Source of the DNA: Holophagaceae bacterium
GTDB taxonomy: Bacteria; Acidobacteriota; Holophagae; Holophagales; Holophagaceae
Direction of reading: 5' to 3'
Assembly: GCA_021286765.1 (NCBI GenBank)
Contig: JAJTBS010000002.1
Coordinates: 248,001-312,000 of the forward strand
DNA: 64,000 nt
This document shows, piece by piece, positions 34,670-44,446 of this stretch; position 1 is the first letter of the stretch; each line of letters starts with the position of its first letter. A program made the position numbers and the translations under genes. The notes under the pieces are model-generated. The model worked only from the letters and a program-made list of their open reading frames with translations. It did not search any database and was not told the DNA's origin.

Positions 34670-36784
34670 ATGCAACCCTTTGTCCCATCCGACCAGAACC
34701 TGCGGGAATTCTCCCTGCGGGCGGTGCTCATCGGCCTCGTCATGGCCGTGGTGCTCGGCTCCGCCAACGCCTACCTGGGCTTGAAGGCCGGCATGACCAT
34801 CGCCGCCACCTACCCGGCCGCGGTCATCGGCATGGCCCTCATCAAGCTGATGAAGGGCACCATCCTGGAAGAGAACATGGCCCGCACCGTGGGCAGCATC
34901 GGCGAGTCCGTCGCCGCCGGCGCCATCTTCACCGTGCCCGCCTTTGTCATCAGCGGCATCTGGCCCAAGTTCTTCACGGCCGGCAACTACGTCACCAGCT
35001 CCCTGATCATGTTCACGGGCGGCGTGCTCGGCATCATGTTCGTGGCCCTGCTCCGCCGCGTGATGGTGGAGGACGCCGAGCTGCCCTACCCCGAGAGCGT
35101 GGCCGCCGCCGAGATCCACAAGGCCGGCGCCCGCGGGGGCAGCGGCACCAAGTTCCTCTTCGGCGCCATGGGCATCGGCGCCGCCGTGCAGGCCCTGGTC
35201 CAGCTCTCCCTCTTCGCCAGCGCCTGGGAGAAGTTCGTCCACTTCAAGACCTCGGCCATCAGCCTAGTGGGCACCTGGAAGGCCAAGGTCGCCGGCGGCA
35301 TGCTCCTGAGCTCCCCCGGCATCAGCCCCGCCTACATGGGCGTGGGTTACATCATCGGGCCCAAGCTCGGTGCCCTGAACTTCTCCGGCGGCATCATCGC
35401 CTGGGGCCTGCTGGTTCCGATCATCACCTACTTCCTGGCCCCCGGCGTGCTGCCTGAGGGCGCCGCCGAAGGCGACTGGATCGCCCTTTCCTATTCCGTG
35501 TGGAAGTTCATCGTCCGCCCCATCGCCATCGGCGGCATGCTCGTGGGCGCCGGCTTCACCCTCTTCAAGATGCGCAAGAGCCTGGTTACCGGTCTGGCCC
35601 GCTCCGTCTCCGACGTGAAGAAGGCCGCCTCCGGCGACCACGTGGTGGACCGCGTCAACAAGGACCTGCCCTTCACCTACGTGCTGGGCGGCATCGGCTT
35701 CGCCGCCGCCGTCACCTTCCTCGTCACCTGGCAGATCTTCCACGTGGCCCTGCTCGTCTCCTTCGTGGCCGCCCTGGTGATGATCATCCTGGGCTTCTTC
35801 TTTGCGGCCATCAGCGGCTACCTCGTCGGCATCATGGGCTCCAGCAACAACCCCATTTCGGGTCTGACCCTCACCGCGCTCGTGCTCACCGCCCTGGTCA
35901 TGGTCATCCTCGGCGTCAAGGGCCAGGAGGGTGTGGCCGCCGTGCTGGGTGTCGCTGCCATCGTCTGCGTCAGTGCCGCCGTCGCGGGCGAGATGCTGCA
36001 GGACCTCAAGGCCGGCCATATCCTGGGCGGCACCCCCTGGCGCATGGAGATGGGCGACCTGCTCGGCGTGGCCCTGGCCTCCGTCGTGCTGTTCATTCCC
36101 CTCATGGTGCTGCACGAGGGTGACATCACGGCCCAGGGCACCAAGCGCATTGCCGAGCTGACCGCCCAGCAGGTGCAGGTGGTCACCGCGCCCGATGGCA
36201 AGACCTACACCCTGGACCAGGTGAAGCAGCTGCCCGCGGACCAGAAGAAGGCCGTCCTCTCCCTGGATGCCGGCTTCGGCTCCAAGCAGCTGGCCGCGCC
36301 CCAGGCAGGCCTCATGGCCCTGCTCAGCCGCGGCATCGTGGAAGGCAAGATGGCCTGGCCGCTGATCATCGTCGGCATGATGATGGGCTTCGCCTTCATC
36401 CTCATGCAGGTGAAGAGCCCCATGCTGGTCTCCGTGGGCATGTATCTGCCGCTTGAGACCACCTTCGCCATCTTCCTGGGCGGCCTCATCAAGGGCGCCG
36501 TGGAGATGTTCGGCGCCAAGCGAGGCCTCAACGAGGCGCAGAAGGTGCGCGTGGAGAACAACGGCGTGCTGTTGGCCGCGGGCCTCATCGCCGGCGAGGC
36601 TCTGGTGGGCCTGCTCTTCGCGTCCTTCGCCTTCTTCGAGGTGAAGTACAAGATCTTCGCCAATCCGGGCATGTTCTGGATCAGCCTCCTGATCCTGGCC
36701 GCCATTGCGGTCTACCTGGTGAAGGTGCCCCTCGACAACGCCGGGGAAGCCGACGAGCCTGCGCCGCCCAGCGCGAATTTCTAG
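34670..36784 (+). CDS. OPT-family oligopeptide transporter
   Basis: The 704-residue polytopic protein has about fourteen membrane segments. It shows early OPT signatures (RAVLIGLVMAVVLGSANAYLGLKAGMT, split by the helix turn) and late ones (GLIKGAVEMFGAKRG). OPT proteins import peptides or metal chelates using the proton gradient. A ribosome site (CAGGAG) is eight bases upstream. It stands alone with a strong hairpin terminator shortly after its stop. The substrate remains unknown. Confidence 0.93.
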   Translation: MQPFVPSDQNLREFSLRAVLIGLVMAVVLGSANAYLGLKAGMTIAATYPAAVIGMALIKLMKGTILEENMARTVGSIGESVAAGAIFTVPAFVISGIWPKFFTAGNYVTSSLIMFTGGVLGIMFVALLRRVMVEDAELPYPESVAAAEIHKAGARGGSGTKFLFGAMGIGAAVQALVQLSLFASAWEKFVHFKTSAISLVGTWKAKVAGGMLLSSPGISPAYMGVGYIIGPKLGALNFSGGIIAWGLLVPIITYFLAPGVLPEGAAEGDWIALSYSVWKFIVRPIAIGGMLVGAGFTLFKMRKSLVTGLARSVSDVKKAASGDHVVDRVNKDLPFTYVLGGIGFAAAVTFLVTWQIFHVALLVSFVAALVMIILGFFFAAISGYLVGIMGSSNNPISGLTLTALVLTALVMVILGVKGQEGVAAVLGVAAIVCVSAAVAGEMLQDLKAGHILGGTPWRMEMGDLLGVALASVVLFIPLMVLHEGDITAQGTKRIAELTAQQVQVVTAPDGKTYTLDQVKQLPADQKKAVLSLDAGFGSKQLAAPQAGLMALLSRGIVEGKMAWPLIIVGMMMGFAFILMQVKSPMLVSVGMYLPLETTFAIFLGGLIKGAVEMFGAKRGLNEAQKVRVENNGVLLAAGLIAGEALVGLLFASFAFFEVKYKIFANPGMFWISLLILAAIAVYLVKVPLDNAGEADEPAPPSANF

Positions 36785-36800
36785 GCCTTCCCGCTTCAAC

Positions 36801-36828
36801 AACAGGGCGCAGGAAACTGCGCCCTGTT
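36801..36828 (+). terminator. Terminator after the OPT transporter
   Basis: AACAGGGCGCA (36801-36811) and TGCGCCCTGTT (36818-36828) form a perfect eleven-base stem with a six-base loop, 16 bases after the transporter stop. The T-run is short (CATTT), so strength is uncertain, but the stem is the best in the area. Confidence 0.65.
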
Positions 36829-36840
36829 CATTTAGGCCTG

Positions 36841-36919
36841 AACCACAGATGGCGCAGATCGCGCAGGTCCAGAACCGAAGCAGGCTTTTCCTCTGTGCCC
36901 ATCAGCGTCAACTGCGGTT
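36841..36919. repeat. Degenerate intergenic inverted repeat (AACCACAGAT...TGCGGTT type)
   Basis: The element begins AACCACAGATGGCGCAGAT and ends with CAGCGTCAACTGCGGTT. The two ends are imperfect inverted copies built from AGAT/CATC-like units. It resembles a family of short intergenic repeats, found in many bacterial genomes, whose copies begin with AACCACAGATG and end with CATCTGCGGTT. This copy is diverged. It lies just behind a terminator, in non-coding space. Confidence 0.5.
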
Positions 36920-36961
36920 TCATGTCGTTCTTGCCCGTCCGTTTTTATTCCCAGGTGATCG

Positions 36962-37306
36962 ATGAATTCTTTTCCCGATGACGCCTTCCTCGCTGCCATC
37001 CCTGTTCATGCGCTTGCCGACGAACCGGGCGAGGGCGGAAACCTGGTCCTGATCCGCCCCAAGATCCTGTCCAAGCGCTGGACCTGGCTGCTGCGGATGA
37101 TGAAGAAGCCCGCCTACCGGGTGAAGCTCGATGCTCGGGGCACAGCCGTCTGGCAGGCCTGTGACGGCCATCGGACGGTGCGGCAGGTGGCCGAGATCGT
37201 CGGCCAGGCCTTCCCAGGCGAGCCCGACACCCTCACCCGCACGGCCCTCTTCATTCGAGAGCTGGCCCGGGGCAGGTTCATCACCCTCATGGAGAAGCTA
37301 TCCTGA
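36962..37306 (+). CDS. PqqD-family (RRE-like) protein
   Basis: The 114-residue protein has the winged-helix pattern of PqqD/RRE domains, including VKLDARGTAVWQACDGHRTVRQVAEIV, which fits the family signature (DxxGxxxWxxcDGxrTvxeI). PqqD-like proteins bind precursor peptides for radical SAM modification. No radical SAM gene or precursor peptide is visible nearby, so this would act with a partner encoded elsewhere or have another role. An AGGTG precedes the ATG. The clpS gene starts 19 bases downstream. Confidence 0.7.
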   Translation: MNSFPDDAFLAAIPVHALADEPGEGGNLVLIRPKILSKRWTWLLRMMKKPAYRVKLDARGTAVWQACDGHRTVRQVAEIVGQAFPGEPDTLTRTALFIRELARGRFITLMEKLS

Positions 37307-37325
37307 TCCCCTGGAGGCGCCATCG

Positions 37326-37643
37326 ATGGCCAGGCAGGTAAAGGAAGACGGCCAGGTCCTCACCCGCAAGCGCGCGAAGGTGAAAGAGCCGGGCATGTGG
37401 AAGGTCCTGCTCCACAACGATGACTACACCACGCAGGAGTTCGTGGTGTTCCTGCTGAAGACCGTGTTCCGCAAGCCGGAGCCCGAGGCCACGGCCATCA
37501 TGCTGGCGGTGCACCGGGCGGGCATGGGCGTGGCCGGCGTGTACACGCGCGACGTGGCCGAAACCCGGGCCGAGCGGGGTCGCCAGTTGGCGGAGCGCGA
37601 GGGCTTCCCCCTGCTGCTCACCGTGGAGGGCGACGATGCCTGA
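37326..37643 (+). CDS. clpS: ATP-dependent Clp protease adaptor ClpS
   Basis: The 105-residue protein has the ClpS core: WKVLLHNDDYTTQEFVVFLL (NDD(Y/F)T motif binding N-degron residues), followed by the AxxIMLxVHxxG helix and YTRDVAETR. It recruits proteins with Leu, Phe, Trp or Tyr N-termini to ClpA. GGAGG is eight bases before the ATG at 37326. The upstream part of the frame is out of the family. It overlaps clpA by eight bases, so translation is coupled. Confidence 0.95.
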   Translation: MARQVKEDGQVLTRKRAKVKEPGMWKVLLHNDDYTTQEFVVFLLKTVFRKPEPEATAIMLAVHRAGMGVAGVYTRDVAETRAERGRQLAEREGFPLLLTVEGDDA

Positions 37644-39882
37644 TTCGCCCCAGCTCAGCGCTGGACTGAACCTGGATTTCCAGCGGGCCTTTGAGCTCGC
37701 CAGGGCGCGCCGTCATGAGGATGTGGGGCTCGAACACCTGCTGCTGGCCCTCTTGGACGATGCCCACGCGGCCAAGGCCCTGCTGGGCTGCGGCGTGAAG
37801 ATCGAGGCCCTCCGCGCCGACCTGGAGGGCGTGCTGGTGAAGGCCTTTGAAAAGGTGCCCGAGGGTGAGGCCTTTCAGCCCCACAGCACTCTGGGTTTTG
37901 TGCGGGTGGTGGAGCGGGCGCTCATCCACGCCTTCAGCTCGGGCCGCAAGGAAGTGCTGGCGGGCGAGTTGCTGCCAGCCTTTCTCGAAGAGGAATCCAG
38001 CCATGCGCGGCAGCTGCTGGAGCGCCATGGCGTGAAGCGACTGGTCCTGCTCAGGGTGCTGAGCCATGGTCCGGCGGCGCCGAAGGTGACCCCCAAGCAA
38101 GCGGCGACGGAAGGGGATGAGGACGAACCTGTGGTGGCCGTGAATCCGCTGGAGGCCTACGCCACGGATCTGGTGGCCCGGGCCGCCGCCGGGAGGCTGG
38201 ATCCCCTGGTGGGCCGCGAGGCGGAGATCACCCGCATGGCCCAGGTGCTCTGCCGCCGTCGCAAGAACAATCCCCTGCTGGTGGGCGAACCCGGCGTGGG
38301 CAAGACTGCCATCGTGGAAGGGCTTGCGCGTCGCATCCACGAGGGTCAGGTGCCCGAGCCCCTGAAGGCCGCCCGGGTCTTTGCCCTGGACCTCGGGGCG
38401 CTGCTGGCCGGAAGCCGCTACCGCGGCGACTTCGAGGAGCGCCTGAAGGCGGTGCTCAAGGCCCTGGCCGAGCAGGCGGGTGCCATCCTCTTTGTGGACG
38501 AGCTGCACACCCTCGTGGGCGCCGGATCCACCGGCGGCGGCGCCATGGACGCGGCCAACCTCCTGAAGCCGGTCCTGGCCTCCGGCGAGCTGCGCTGCAT
38601 CGGCGCCACCACCTTCCAGGACCTGAAGGGCTCGCTGGACCGTGACCGCGCCCTCTCGCGACGCTTCCAGGTGGTGGAGGTGAATGAACCCTCCAGCGAG
38701 GACGCCTTGGGCGTGTTGCGGGGGCTCCAGGCGGCCTACGAAAAGCACCACGGTGTGCGCTACTCGACTGAGGCCCTGGAGGCTGCCGTGCGCTTGGCCT
38801 CCAAGCACCTGCCGGATCGCCGTCTGCCGGATAGCGCCTTGGACGTGGTGGACGAGGCCGGCGCGGCCCAGAAGCTGCTGCCGAAGAAAGAGCGCGTGAA
38901 GCAGGTCGGGCCGGCGGAGATCGAAGCCGTCATCGCCCGCATGGCGCGGGTGCCGGTGGCCAGCGTGACCGCGGATGATCGGGAGGCCCTGGCCTCGCTC
39001 GAAGCCGCGCTTCGAGCGCAGATTTTCGGTCAGGATGCGGCCTGCGAATCGGTGGCGAGCGCTGTCAAGCTGGCGAGATCCGGGCTGCGCGATCCGCTCA
39101 AACCCATGGGCTGCTTCCTCTTTGCCGGCCCCACGGGCGTCGGGAAGACGGAACTGGCCAAACAGCTGGCCAAGGCCCTGGGCATCGCCTTCCTGCGCTT
39201 CGACATGAGCGAATATCAGGAGAAGCATGCCGTGGCCCGGCTCATCGGCGCGCCGCCCGGCTACGTGGGCTACGAGGAGGGCGGCCTGCTCACGGATGCG
39301 GTGCGGAAGTCGCCCCACGCCGTGCTCCTGCTGGACGAGCTGGAGAAGGCCCACCCGGATCTCTTCGGCGTGTTGCTGCAGGTCATGGACCATGCCTCGC
39401 TCACGGACAGCCATGGCCGCAGTGCGGACTTCCGGAACACGGTGATCGTCATGACCACCAATGTGGGTGCCCGGGAGCTGTCGGCCCGGCAGGTGGGCTT
39501 CGCGGAGGCTGGGGCCCGGCGCTCGGCCACGGGAACCCTCGAGAAGGCCTTCAGCCCAGAGTTCCGCAACCGCCTGGACGCCATCCTCCAGTTTGCGCCG
39601 CTGGGCCGGGCGGAGATGGAGCGGGTGGCGGACAAGCACCTTCGAGAACTTGAGGCCCAGCTGGCCGAGAAGGCCGTCACGCTCGCCTGCACGCCGAAGG
39701 CGCGGGCATGGCTGGCGGAAAAGGGCTACGATCCCGCCTTCGGTGCCCGCCCCATGGCCCGGCTCATCGAGCGAGAGCTGCGCCGACCCCTGGCAGAGGC
39801 GCTGCTGTTCGGGCCCCTGGCCAAGGGGGGCAAGGCCAAGGTGGACCTCAAGGGCGACCGGCTGTGCCTGTCTTTCGGCTGA
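37636..39882 (+). CDS. clpA: ATP-dependent Clp protease ATP-binding subunit ClpA
   Basis: The 748-residue unfoldase has the N-domain ([26 protein letters not shown], broken by the repeat turn), a first AAA+ module with Walker A GEPGVGKT and Walker B ILFVDELH, and a second with [12 protein letters not shown] and [14 protein letters not shown]. The C-terminal D2-small domain ends with [15 protein letters not shown]. There is no middle ClpB-type coiled coil. It feeds substrates to ClpP, which is not in the window. It overlaps clpS at its start and aat at its end. Confidence 0.96.
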   Translation: MPDSPQLSAGLNLDFQRAFELARARRHEDVGLEHLLLALLDDAHAAKALLGCGVKIEALRADLEGVLVKAFEKVPEGEAFQPHSTLGFVRVVERALIHAFSSGRKEVLAGELLPAFLEEESSHARQLLERHGVKRLVLLRVLSHGPAAPKVTPKQAATEGDEDEPVVAVNPLEAYATDLVARAAAGRLDPLVGREAEITRMAQVLCRRRKNNPLLVGEPGVGKTAIVEGLARRIHEGQVPEPLKAARVFALDLGALLAGSRYRGDFEERLKAVLKALAEQAGAILFVDELHTLVGAGSTGGGAMDAANLLKPVLASGELRCIGATTFQDLKGSLDRDRALSRRFQVVEVNEPSSEDALGVLRGLQAAYEKHHGVRYSTEALEAAVRLASKHLPDRRLPDSALDVVDEAGAAQKLLPKKERVKQVGPAEIEAVIARMARVPVASVTADDREALASLEAALRAQIFGQDAACESVASAVKLARSGLRDPLKPMGCFLFAGPTGVGKTELAKQLAKALGIAFLRFDMSEYQEKHAVARLIGAPPGYVGYEEGGLLTDAVRKSPHAVLLLDELEKAHPDLFGVLLQVMDHASLTDSHGRSADFRNTVIVMTTNVGARELSARQVGFAEAGARRSATGTLEKAFSPEFRNRLDAILQFAPLGRAEMERVADKHLRELEAQLAEKAVTLACTPKARAWLAEKGYDPAFGARPMARLIERELRRPLAEALLFGPLAKGGKAKVDLKGDRLCLSFG

Positions 39883-40544
39883 CGGAGAAGCTGGTCTTCC
39901 CGGATCCCGAACTGGCCGAGGACGGGCTTCTGGCCATCGGCGGGGACCTTGGCGTGGATCGCCTTCTGCTGGCCTACCGCAGCGGCATCTTTCCTTGGTA
40001 CGGCGAGGGGGACCCCATCCTCTGGTGGTCGCCGCCGGAGCGGGCCCTGCTGCGCCCCGGGCGCCTGCACCTGTCTGCCCGGACCCGCCGCAGCCTTCGT
40101 CAGCACCCCTTCGAGATCCGCTTCGACACGGCCTTCGAGGCGGTCATCGGCCATTGCTCCCGGGTGCCGCGCCCCGGCCAGGATGGCACCTGGATCATGC
40201 CGGAGATGCGCTCGGCCTACCTGGACCTGCACCGCGCCGGGTATGCGCACAGTGTGGAGGCCTGGCGAGCGGGCGAGCTGCGCGGCGGGCTGTATGGCGT
40301 CTCCCTGGGCGGGGCCTTCTTCGGGGAGAGCATGTTCAGCTTGGAGCCCGAGGCCAGCCGGGCGGCTCTGGCGGCCCTGGACGCACGGCTGGCGGACTGG
40401 GGCTTCAGCCTCCTGGATGGCCAACTTCCCCATAAGGGCCTGATGGGCTACGGGTTCCAGGGTGTGCCAAGGGCGCTCTTCCTGATGGACCTCGCCCTGG
40501 CCCTCGAGGCCGGGGACCGTCTGGGGGACTGGTCAGTTCAGTAG
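39864..40544 (+). CDS. aat: Leucyl/phenylalanyl-tRNA-protein transferase Aat
   Basis: Aat attaches Leu or Phe to proteins with N-terminal Arg, Lys or Met, making ClpS ligands. The 226-residue protein has VFPDPELAEDGLLAIGGDL, the SGIFPWYGEGDPILWWSP block, and FGESMFSLEPEASRAALAAL, which hold the aminoacyl-tRNA site. The start is inferred as GTG 39864, inside the end of clpA (overlap 19 bases). A longer frame upstream lies in clpA. It is the third gene of the N-degron set. Confidence 0.93.
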   Translation: MPVFRLTEKLVFPDPELAEDGLLAIGGDLGVDRLLLAYRSGIFPWYGEGDPILWWSPPERALLRPGRLHLSARTRRSLRQHPFEIRFDTAFEAVIGHCSRVPRPGQDGTWIMPEMRSAYLDLHRAGYAHSVEAWRAGELRGGLYGVSLGGAFFGESMFSLEPEASRAALAALDARLADWGFSLLDGQLPHKGLMGYGFQGVPRALFLMDLALALEAGDRLGDWSVQ

Positions 40545-40599
40545 GGAGATCCGGCCAGGGCGTGGCTATCATTCCCACAGGCCACCACCGAGGACTTCC

Positions 40600-41865
40600 A
40601 TGCAGACGATCTCGGAATCGCGACTCTCCCCTCGCCACACCATCGCGCTGGTGATGGCCGGCGGGCGCGGCAAGCGGCTGATGGACCTCACGGACCACTA
40701 CTCCAAGCCCGGCCTCGATTTCGGCGGCAAGTACCGCATCATCGACTTCACCCTGTCGAATTGCGTGAACTCAGGCTTCCGGCGGATCATGGTGCTCACG
40801 CAGTACAACTCCCACAAGCTGCTTGAGCACCTCCAGTTCGGCTGGACCTTCCTGCCCGGCAAGCTGAATGAGTACGTCCATGTGCTTCCGGCCCAGCAGA
40901 GCTTCGACAAGAATGCCTGGTACAGCGGCACGGCCGATGCTGTCTTCCAGAACATGAGCAATATCCAGTCGGCCAATCCCAAGAACGTGCTGATCCTGGC
41001 CGGAGACCACATCTACCGCATGGACTACAAGGTGTTCCTGCGGGATCACCTCGAGAACCAGGCGGACATGACCATCGCCTGCCTGGAGGTGCCCCGGGAC
41101 GCGGCACGAGGTTTCGGGATCGCCCAGGTGGATGACCAGGACCGCATCGTCTCCTTCGTGGAGAAGCCGGACGATCCCCCGGCCATCCCCGGAAAGCCCG
41201 ACAGTGCCTTTGCCTCCATGGGCATCTACCTTTTCAGGGCGGAGTTCCTGTACGAGCAGCTACGCCTCGATGCCGAAGATCCAAACTCAGGCCATGACTT
41301 CGGCAAGGACATCATCCCCAGGATCGTCGGCCAGGCCCGGGTCTTCGCCCACCGCTTCGAGAGCAGCTGCATCCCGAATGCCGGCCACCCCGAGCCCTAC
41401 TGGCGCGACGTGGGCAGCGTGGATTCATACTGGGAGGCCAACATGGATCTCACCAGCGTGCTTCCGGCCCTGAACCTCTACGACGAGGCTTGGCCCATCA
41501 CCACACACCAGGAGCAGCTGCCGCCCGCGAAGTTCGTCCATGCCGGCGAGATGCGCAACGGCGTGGCGCTCTCCAGCTTGGTGTCTGGCGGTTGCGTCAT
41601 CTCCGGCGCCCACGTACACCACTCCCTACTGTCCAGTCGCGTCCGCGTGCACTCCCACGCCCGGCTGGACGGCGCCATGATCCTGCCGAACTGCGACATT
41701 GGTCGCCACGCCCGCCTGCGCCGCTGCATCGTGGCCCGGGATTGCCTGATTCCGGAAGGTCTGGTGGTGGGTGAGGATCCCGAAGAGGACAGCCGGCGCT
41801 TCTACCGCACGGACGCAGGGGTTACGCTGATCTCCCAGCGGATGCTGGATCAGCTGGAGCGCTAG
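40600..41865 (+). CDS. glgC: Glucose-1-phosphate adenylyltransferase GlgC
   Basis: GlgC makes ADP-glucose, the committed step of glycogen synthesis. The 421-residue protein has the GGRGKRLMDLT nucleotide loop, SKPGLDFGGKYRIIDF, AGDHIYRMDY (catalytic metal Asp region), VEKP and PYWRDVGSVDSYW. The C-terminal part is a left-handed beta-helix. Regulatory sites cannot be assessed by eye. GAGGAC precedes the ATG. glgA starts four bases after the stop. Confidence 0.96.
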   Translation: MQTISESRLSPRHTIALVMAGGRGKRLMDLTDHYSKPGLDFGGKYRIIDFTLSNCVNSGFRRIMVLTQYNSHKLLEHLQFGWTFLPGKLNEYVHVLPAQQSFDKNAWYSGTADAVFQNMSNIQSANPKNVLILAGDHIYRMDYKVFLRDHLENQADMTIACLEVPRDAARGFGIAQVDDQDRIVSFVEKPDDPPAIPGKPDSAFASMGIYLFRAEFLYEQLRLDAEDPNSGHDFGKDIIPRIVGQARVFAHRFESSCIPNAGHPEPYWRDVGSVDSYWEANMDLTSVLPALNLYDEAWPITTHQEQLPPAKFVHAGEMRNGVALSSLVSGGCVISGAHVHHSLLSSRVRVHSHARLDGAMILPNCDIGRHARLRRCIVARDCLIPEGLVVGEDPEEDSRRFYRTDAGVTLISQRMLDQLER

Positions 41866-41868
41866 CAT

Positions 41869-43302
41869 TTGAGAGTTCTTTTCGTCGCCTCTGAGCTGTT
41901 CCCCTACGTCAAGACCGGTGGCCTCGGCGACGTGATGGCCGCCCTGCCCAGGGCCATGCGCGTCCTCGGTGCCGATGTCCGCCTGCTCCTTCCCGCCTAT
42001 CCGGCGGTCTGCGACGCGGTCACGCTGCAAGGCGAGGTCACGGCGCTGCCGGATCTCATGGGAGGAGGGCCGGCCCGGATCCTGCGCGCTGAGGCCCCGG
42101 GCCTACCCCTCTACCTGCTGGATCAGCCCGCCTACTTCGAGCGACCCGGCGGCCCCTACGACCAGCCAGAGGACCTGGCCCACCGCTTCGCGGCCCTGGC
42201 CTGGGCTGGGGCTTACCTGGGCCGCAGCGGAGACGTGGCCGGCTGGCGGCCGGAGGTCCTACACGGGCACGACTGGCACACGGGTCTGATGCCGGCCTAC
42301 GTGGCCTATGGGAGTGGACCCCGGCCCGCGACAGTGATGACCATCCACAACATCGCCTTCCAGGGGCGCTTCTCCTCAGCGCTGTTGAATGACCTGTGGC
42401 TGCCCAGCCAGGCCCTCACGCCGGAGGGCGTCGAGTTCCACGGCGACATCGGCTTCCTCAAAGCCGGCCTGCGGCTTGCTGACCGCATCAGCACCGTGAG
42501 CCCCACCTACGCCCGAGAGATCCAGGTGGCCGGGGGACACGGGCTCGAGGGGCTGCTGGCGCACCGGAGCGGTGACCTGCACGGCATCCTCAATGGCGTG
42601 GACCGCACCGTGTGGAATCCCGCGCGGGATCCCCACATCCTGAGCCGCTACGACCTCAGGCACCCGGGCCGACGCGCGCCGAACCGCCCGGACTTCCAGC
42701 GGCGGATGGGCCTGCAGGAGGACGCGGAAGCCCCCCTCTTCGCCGCCATCAGTCGCCTGGACCCCCTCAAGGGCCTGGACCTCGTGCTGGACAACGTGGA
42801 CCACCTCGTCCGCCAGGGTGGGCAGCTGGCGGTCCTGGGCACGGGGGACCCCCATGCCGAAGGCGCCTTCCGCCAGGCGGCCCAGCGCCACCCGGGCCGC
42901 GTCGCCGTCTTCATCGGCTACGACGAGATCCTGGCCCACCGCGCCTTTGCGGCGGCGGACGTGATCCTGGTGCCCTCGCGCCAGGAGCCCTGCGGCCTCA
43001 CCCAGCTCTACGCCCAAGCCTATGGCGCCCTGCCCCTGGTGCGCCGCACGGGTGGGCTGGCCGACACCGTGGTGGGCGCCACGCCTGCCACCCTGGCCGC
43101 GGATACCGCCACAGGCTTCCAGTTCGACTGGGCTAATGGGCTGGCCTTGGGCGAGGCGATCAACGACGCCTTGGCGCTGTTCCGTGATCCTGCCACCTGG
43201 CGGCAGGTGCAGCGACGGGGCATGGCCACGGAATTCGGCTGGGAGGGCCCGGCCCGCGCCTACCTCGAGCTCTATGCGACCATTCCACCGAAGGGGGATT
43301 GA
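41869..43302 (+). CDS. glgA: Glycogen synthase GlgA
   Basis: The 477-residue GT5 enzyme extends alpha-1,4-glucan from ADP-glucose. It has KTGGLGDVMAALP at the N-terminus (ADP-glucose loop), HGHDWHTGLMPAY, the FxxGLDLVL-type segment DPLKGLDLVLDN, and VPSRQEPCGLTQLYAQAYGALPLVRRTGGLADTV broken by the usual turn. The start is TTG 41869, with GGAGC upstream inside the glgC end, so it is coupled. pgi follows one base after its stop. Confidence 0.96.
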   Translation: MRVLFVASELFPYVKTGGLGDVMAALPRAMRVLGADVRLLLPAYPAVCDAVTLQGEVTALPDLMGGGPARILRAEAPGLPLYLLDQPAYFERPGGPYDQPEDLAHRFAALAWAGAYLGRSGDVAGWRPEVLHGHDWHTGLMPAYVAYGSGPRPATVMTIHNIAFQGRFSSALLNDLWLPSQALTPEGVEFHGDIGFLKAGLRLADRISTVSPTYAREIQVAGGHGLEGLLAHRSGDLHGILNGVDRTVWNPARDPHILSRYDLRHPGRRAPNRPDFQRRMGLQEDAEAPLFAAISRLDPLKGLDLVLDNVDHLVRQGGQLAVLGTGDPHAEGAFRQAAQRHPGRVAVFIGYDEILAHRAFAAADVILVPSRQEPCGLTQLYAQAYGALPLVRRTGGLADTVVGATPATLAADTATGFQFDWANGLALGEAINDALALFRDPATWRQVQRRGMATEFGWEGPARAYLELYATIPPKGD

Positions 43303-43303
43303 G

Positions 43304-44440
43304 ATGGACATCCACGCGCACTGGCGGACCATCGCCGCCCACCCCATGGGCGGCTGGCGGCAGGTGGCGGAGCCGGCGCTGCCCGGTCTCGACCCGGACA
43401 AGCGCCTGCTCTGGTGCGGCATCGGCGGCTCCCTCCTGCCCTCCGAGACCCTGGTGCGCGCCTTCGGAGATGAGCGGGCCTTCCGGAACTGGGTGCCCCT
43501 GGCCTCGCCGGAACCGACCCCGGATTTCCGGCTCCAGGCCGGTGACCAGCTGGTCCTGGCCTCCAAGAGCGGCAAGACCCTGGAACTCTGGACCTGGATC
43601 TCCCGGCTGCGGGCCCTGCCGGGCCACGGTGACCTCGCCGCCCCCATCCTCATCACCCAAGACGATGCGAACCCCCTGGCCACCTGGGGCCGGGCGAACG
43701 GCTGCCGCATCCTGCCGATTCCCGTGGAAGTGGGCGGGCGATTCTCCGCGTTCACGCCCATCGGGACCCTGCCCCTGGCCTGGATGGGCCGGGATGCCTC
43801 GGCCTTCCTGCGCGGGGGCCGCGAGGTCGCCGCGCAGCTCGAGGCGGATGAGGGCCCCTGGCGCGACCGGGTGGCCGCCACCGTGGACCTGCTGCTGGAC
43901 GCCCACCAGAAGGGCATCACGGAGTGGGTGCTCATGCCCTACGCCATGCGCCTGGACAACCTCTCGGCGTGGTGGGTGCAGCTGGTGGCCGAGTCCCTGG
44001 GCAAGGTGGCGAGGGACGGCGCCCGCAAGGGCTACACCCCCATCCGCGCCGTGGGCCCCGTGGACCAGCACAGCCAGCTGCAGCGCTGGATGGCCGGACC
44101 GAGGAACCTCGGCGTGATCGTGCTGACCCTGGATGGCACGCCGGCCCCCGAGAAGCTGGATCCTCCGCCCGGGTCACCCTATCCGGGCCTGGCCGGGCTG
44201 CAGGGCGCCGAGATCCTGCGGGCCCAAGCCGAAGGCACCATGGGGGCCCTGGAGGCAGCCGGGGTGCCGGTGCTGCGCTGGCCCATGCCGGCGCTCAGCG
44301 AGCAGGAAGTGGGCGCCTTCATGATGGCCTGGCAGGCCATCATCGGGATCCTGGGCTTCGCCCTGGACCTCGACCCCTTCGACCAGCCCGAGGTGGAGGA
44401 CGGGAAGAAGCGCACCTTCAAGCGCCTCGGCCTGGCCTGA
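43304..44440 (+). CDS. pgi: Glucose-6-phosphate isomerase (Pgi)
   Basis: The 378-residue protein interconverts glucose-6-phosphate and fructose-6-phosphate. It is much shorter than the Escherichia coli form (about 550 residues) but similar to compact bacterial SIS-type isomerases. Motifs are WCGIGGSLLPSETL, LASKSGKTLE (phosphate site), GPVDQHSQLQ (catalytic His region) and a C-terminal VEDGKKRTF, where the catalytic Lys lies. The ATG is one base after the glgA stop, and glycogen and glycolysis genes are thus in one transcript. Confidence 0.9.
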   Translation: MDIHAHWRTIAAHPMGGWRQVAEPALPGLDPDKRLLWCGIGGSLLPSETLVRAFGDERAFRNWVPLASPEPTPDFRLQAGDQLVLASKSGKTLELWTWISRLRALPGHGDLAAPILITQDDANPLATWGRANGCRILPIPVEVGGRFSAFTPIGTLPLAWMGRDASAFLRGGREVAAQLEADEGPWRDRVAATVDLLLDAHQKGITEWVLMPYAMRLDNLSAWWVQLVAESLGKVARDGARKGYTPIRAVGPVDQHSQLQRWMAGPRNLGVIVLTLDGTPAPEKLDPPPGSPYPGLAGLQGAEILRAQAEGTMGALEAAGVPVLRWPMPALSEQEVGAFMMAWQAIIGILGFALDLDPFDQPEVEDGKKRTFKRLGLA

Positions 44441-44446
44441 GATTCC

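Noticed and set aside
35264-36802. 512-codon minus-strand frame opposite the OPT transporter
   Set aside because: Composition is a mirror of membrane codons (His/Glu/Asp-rich) and there is no ribosome site or family.
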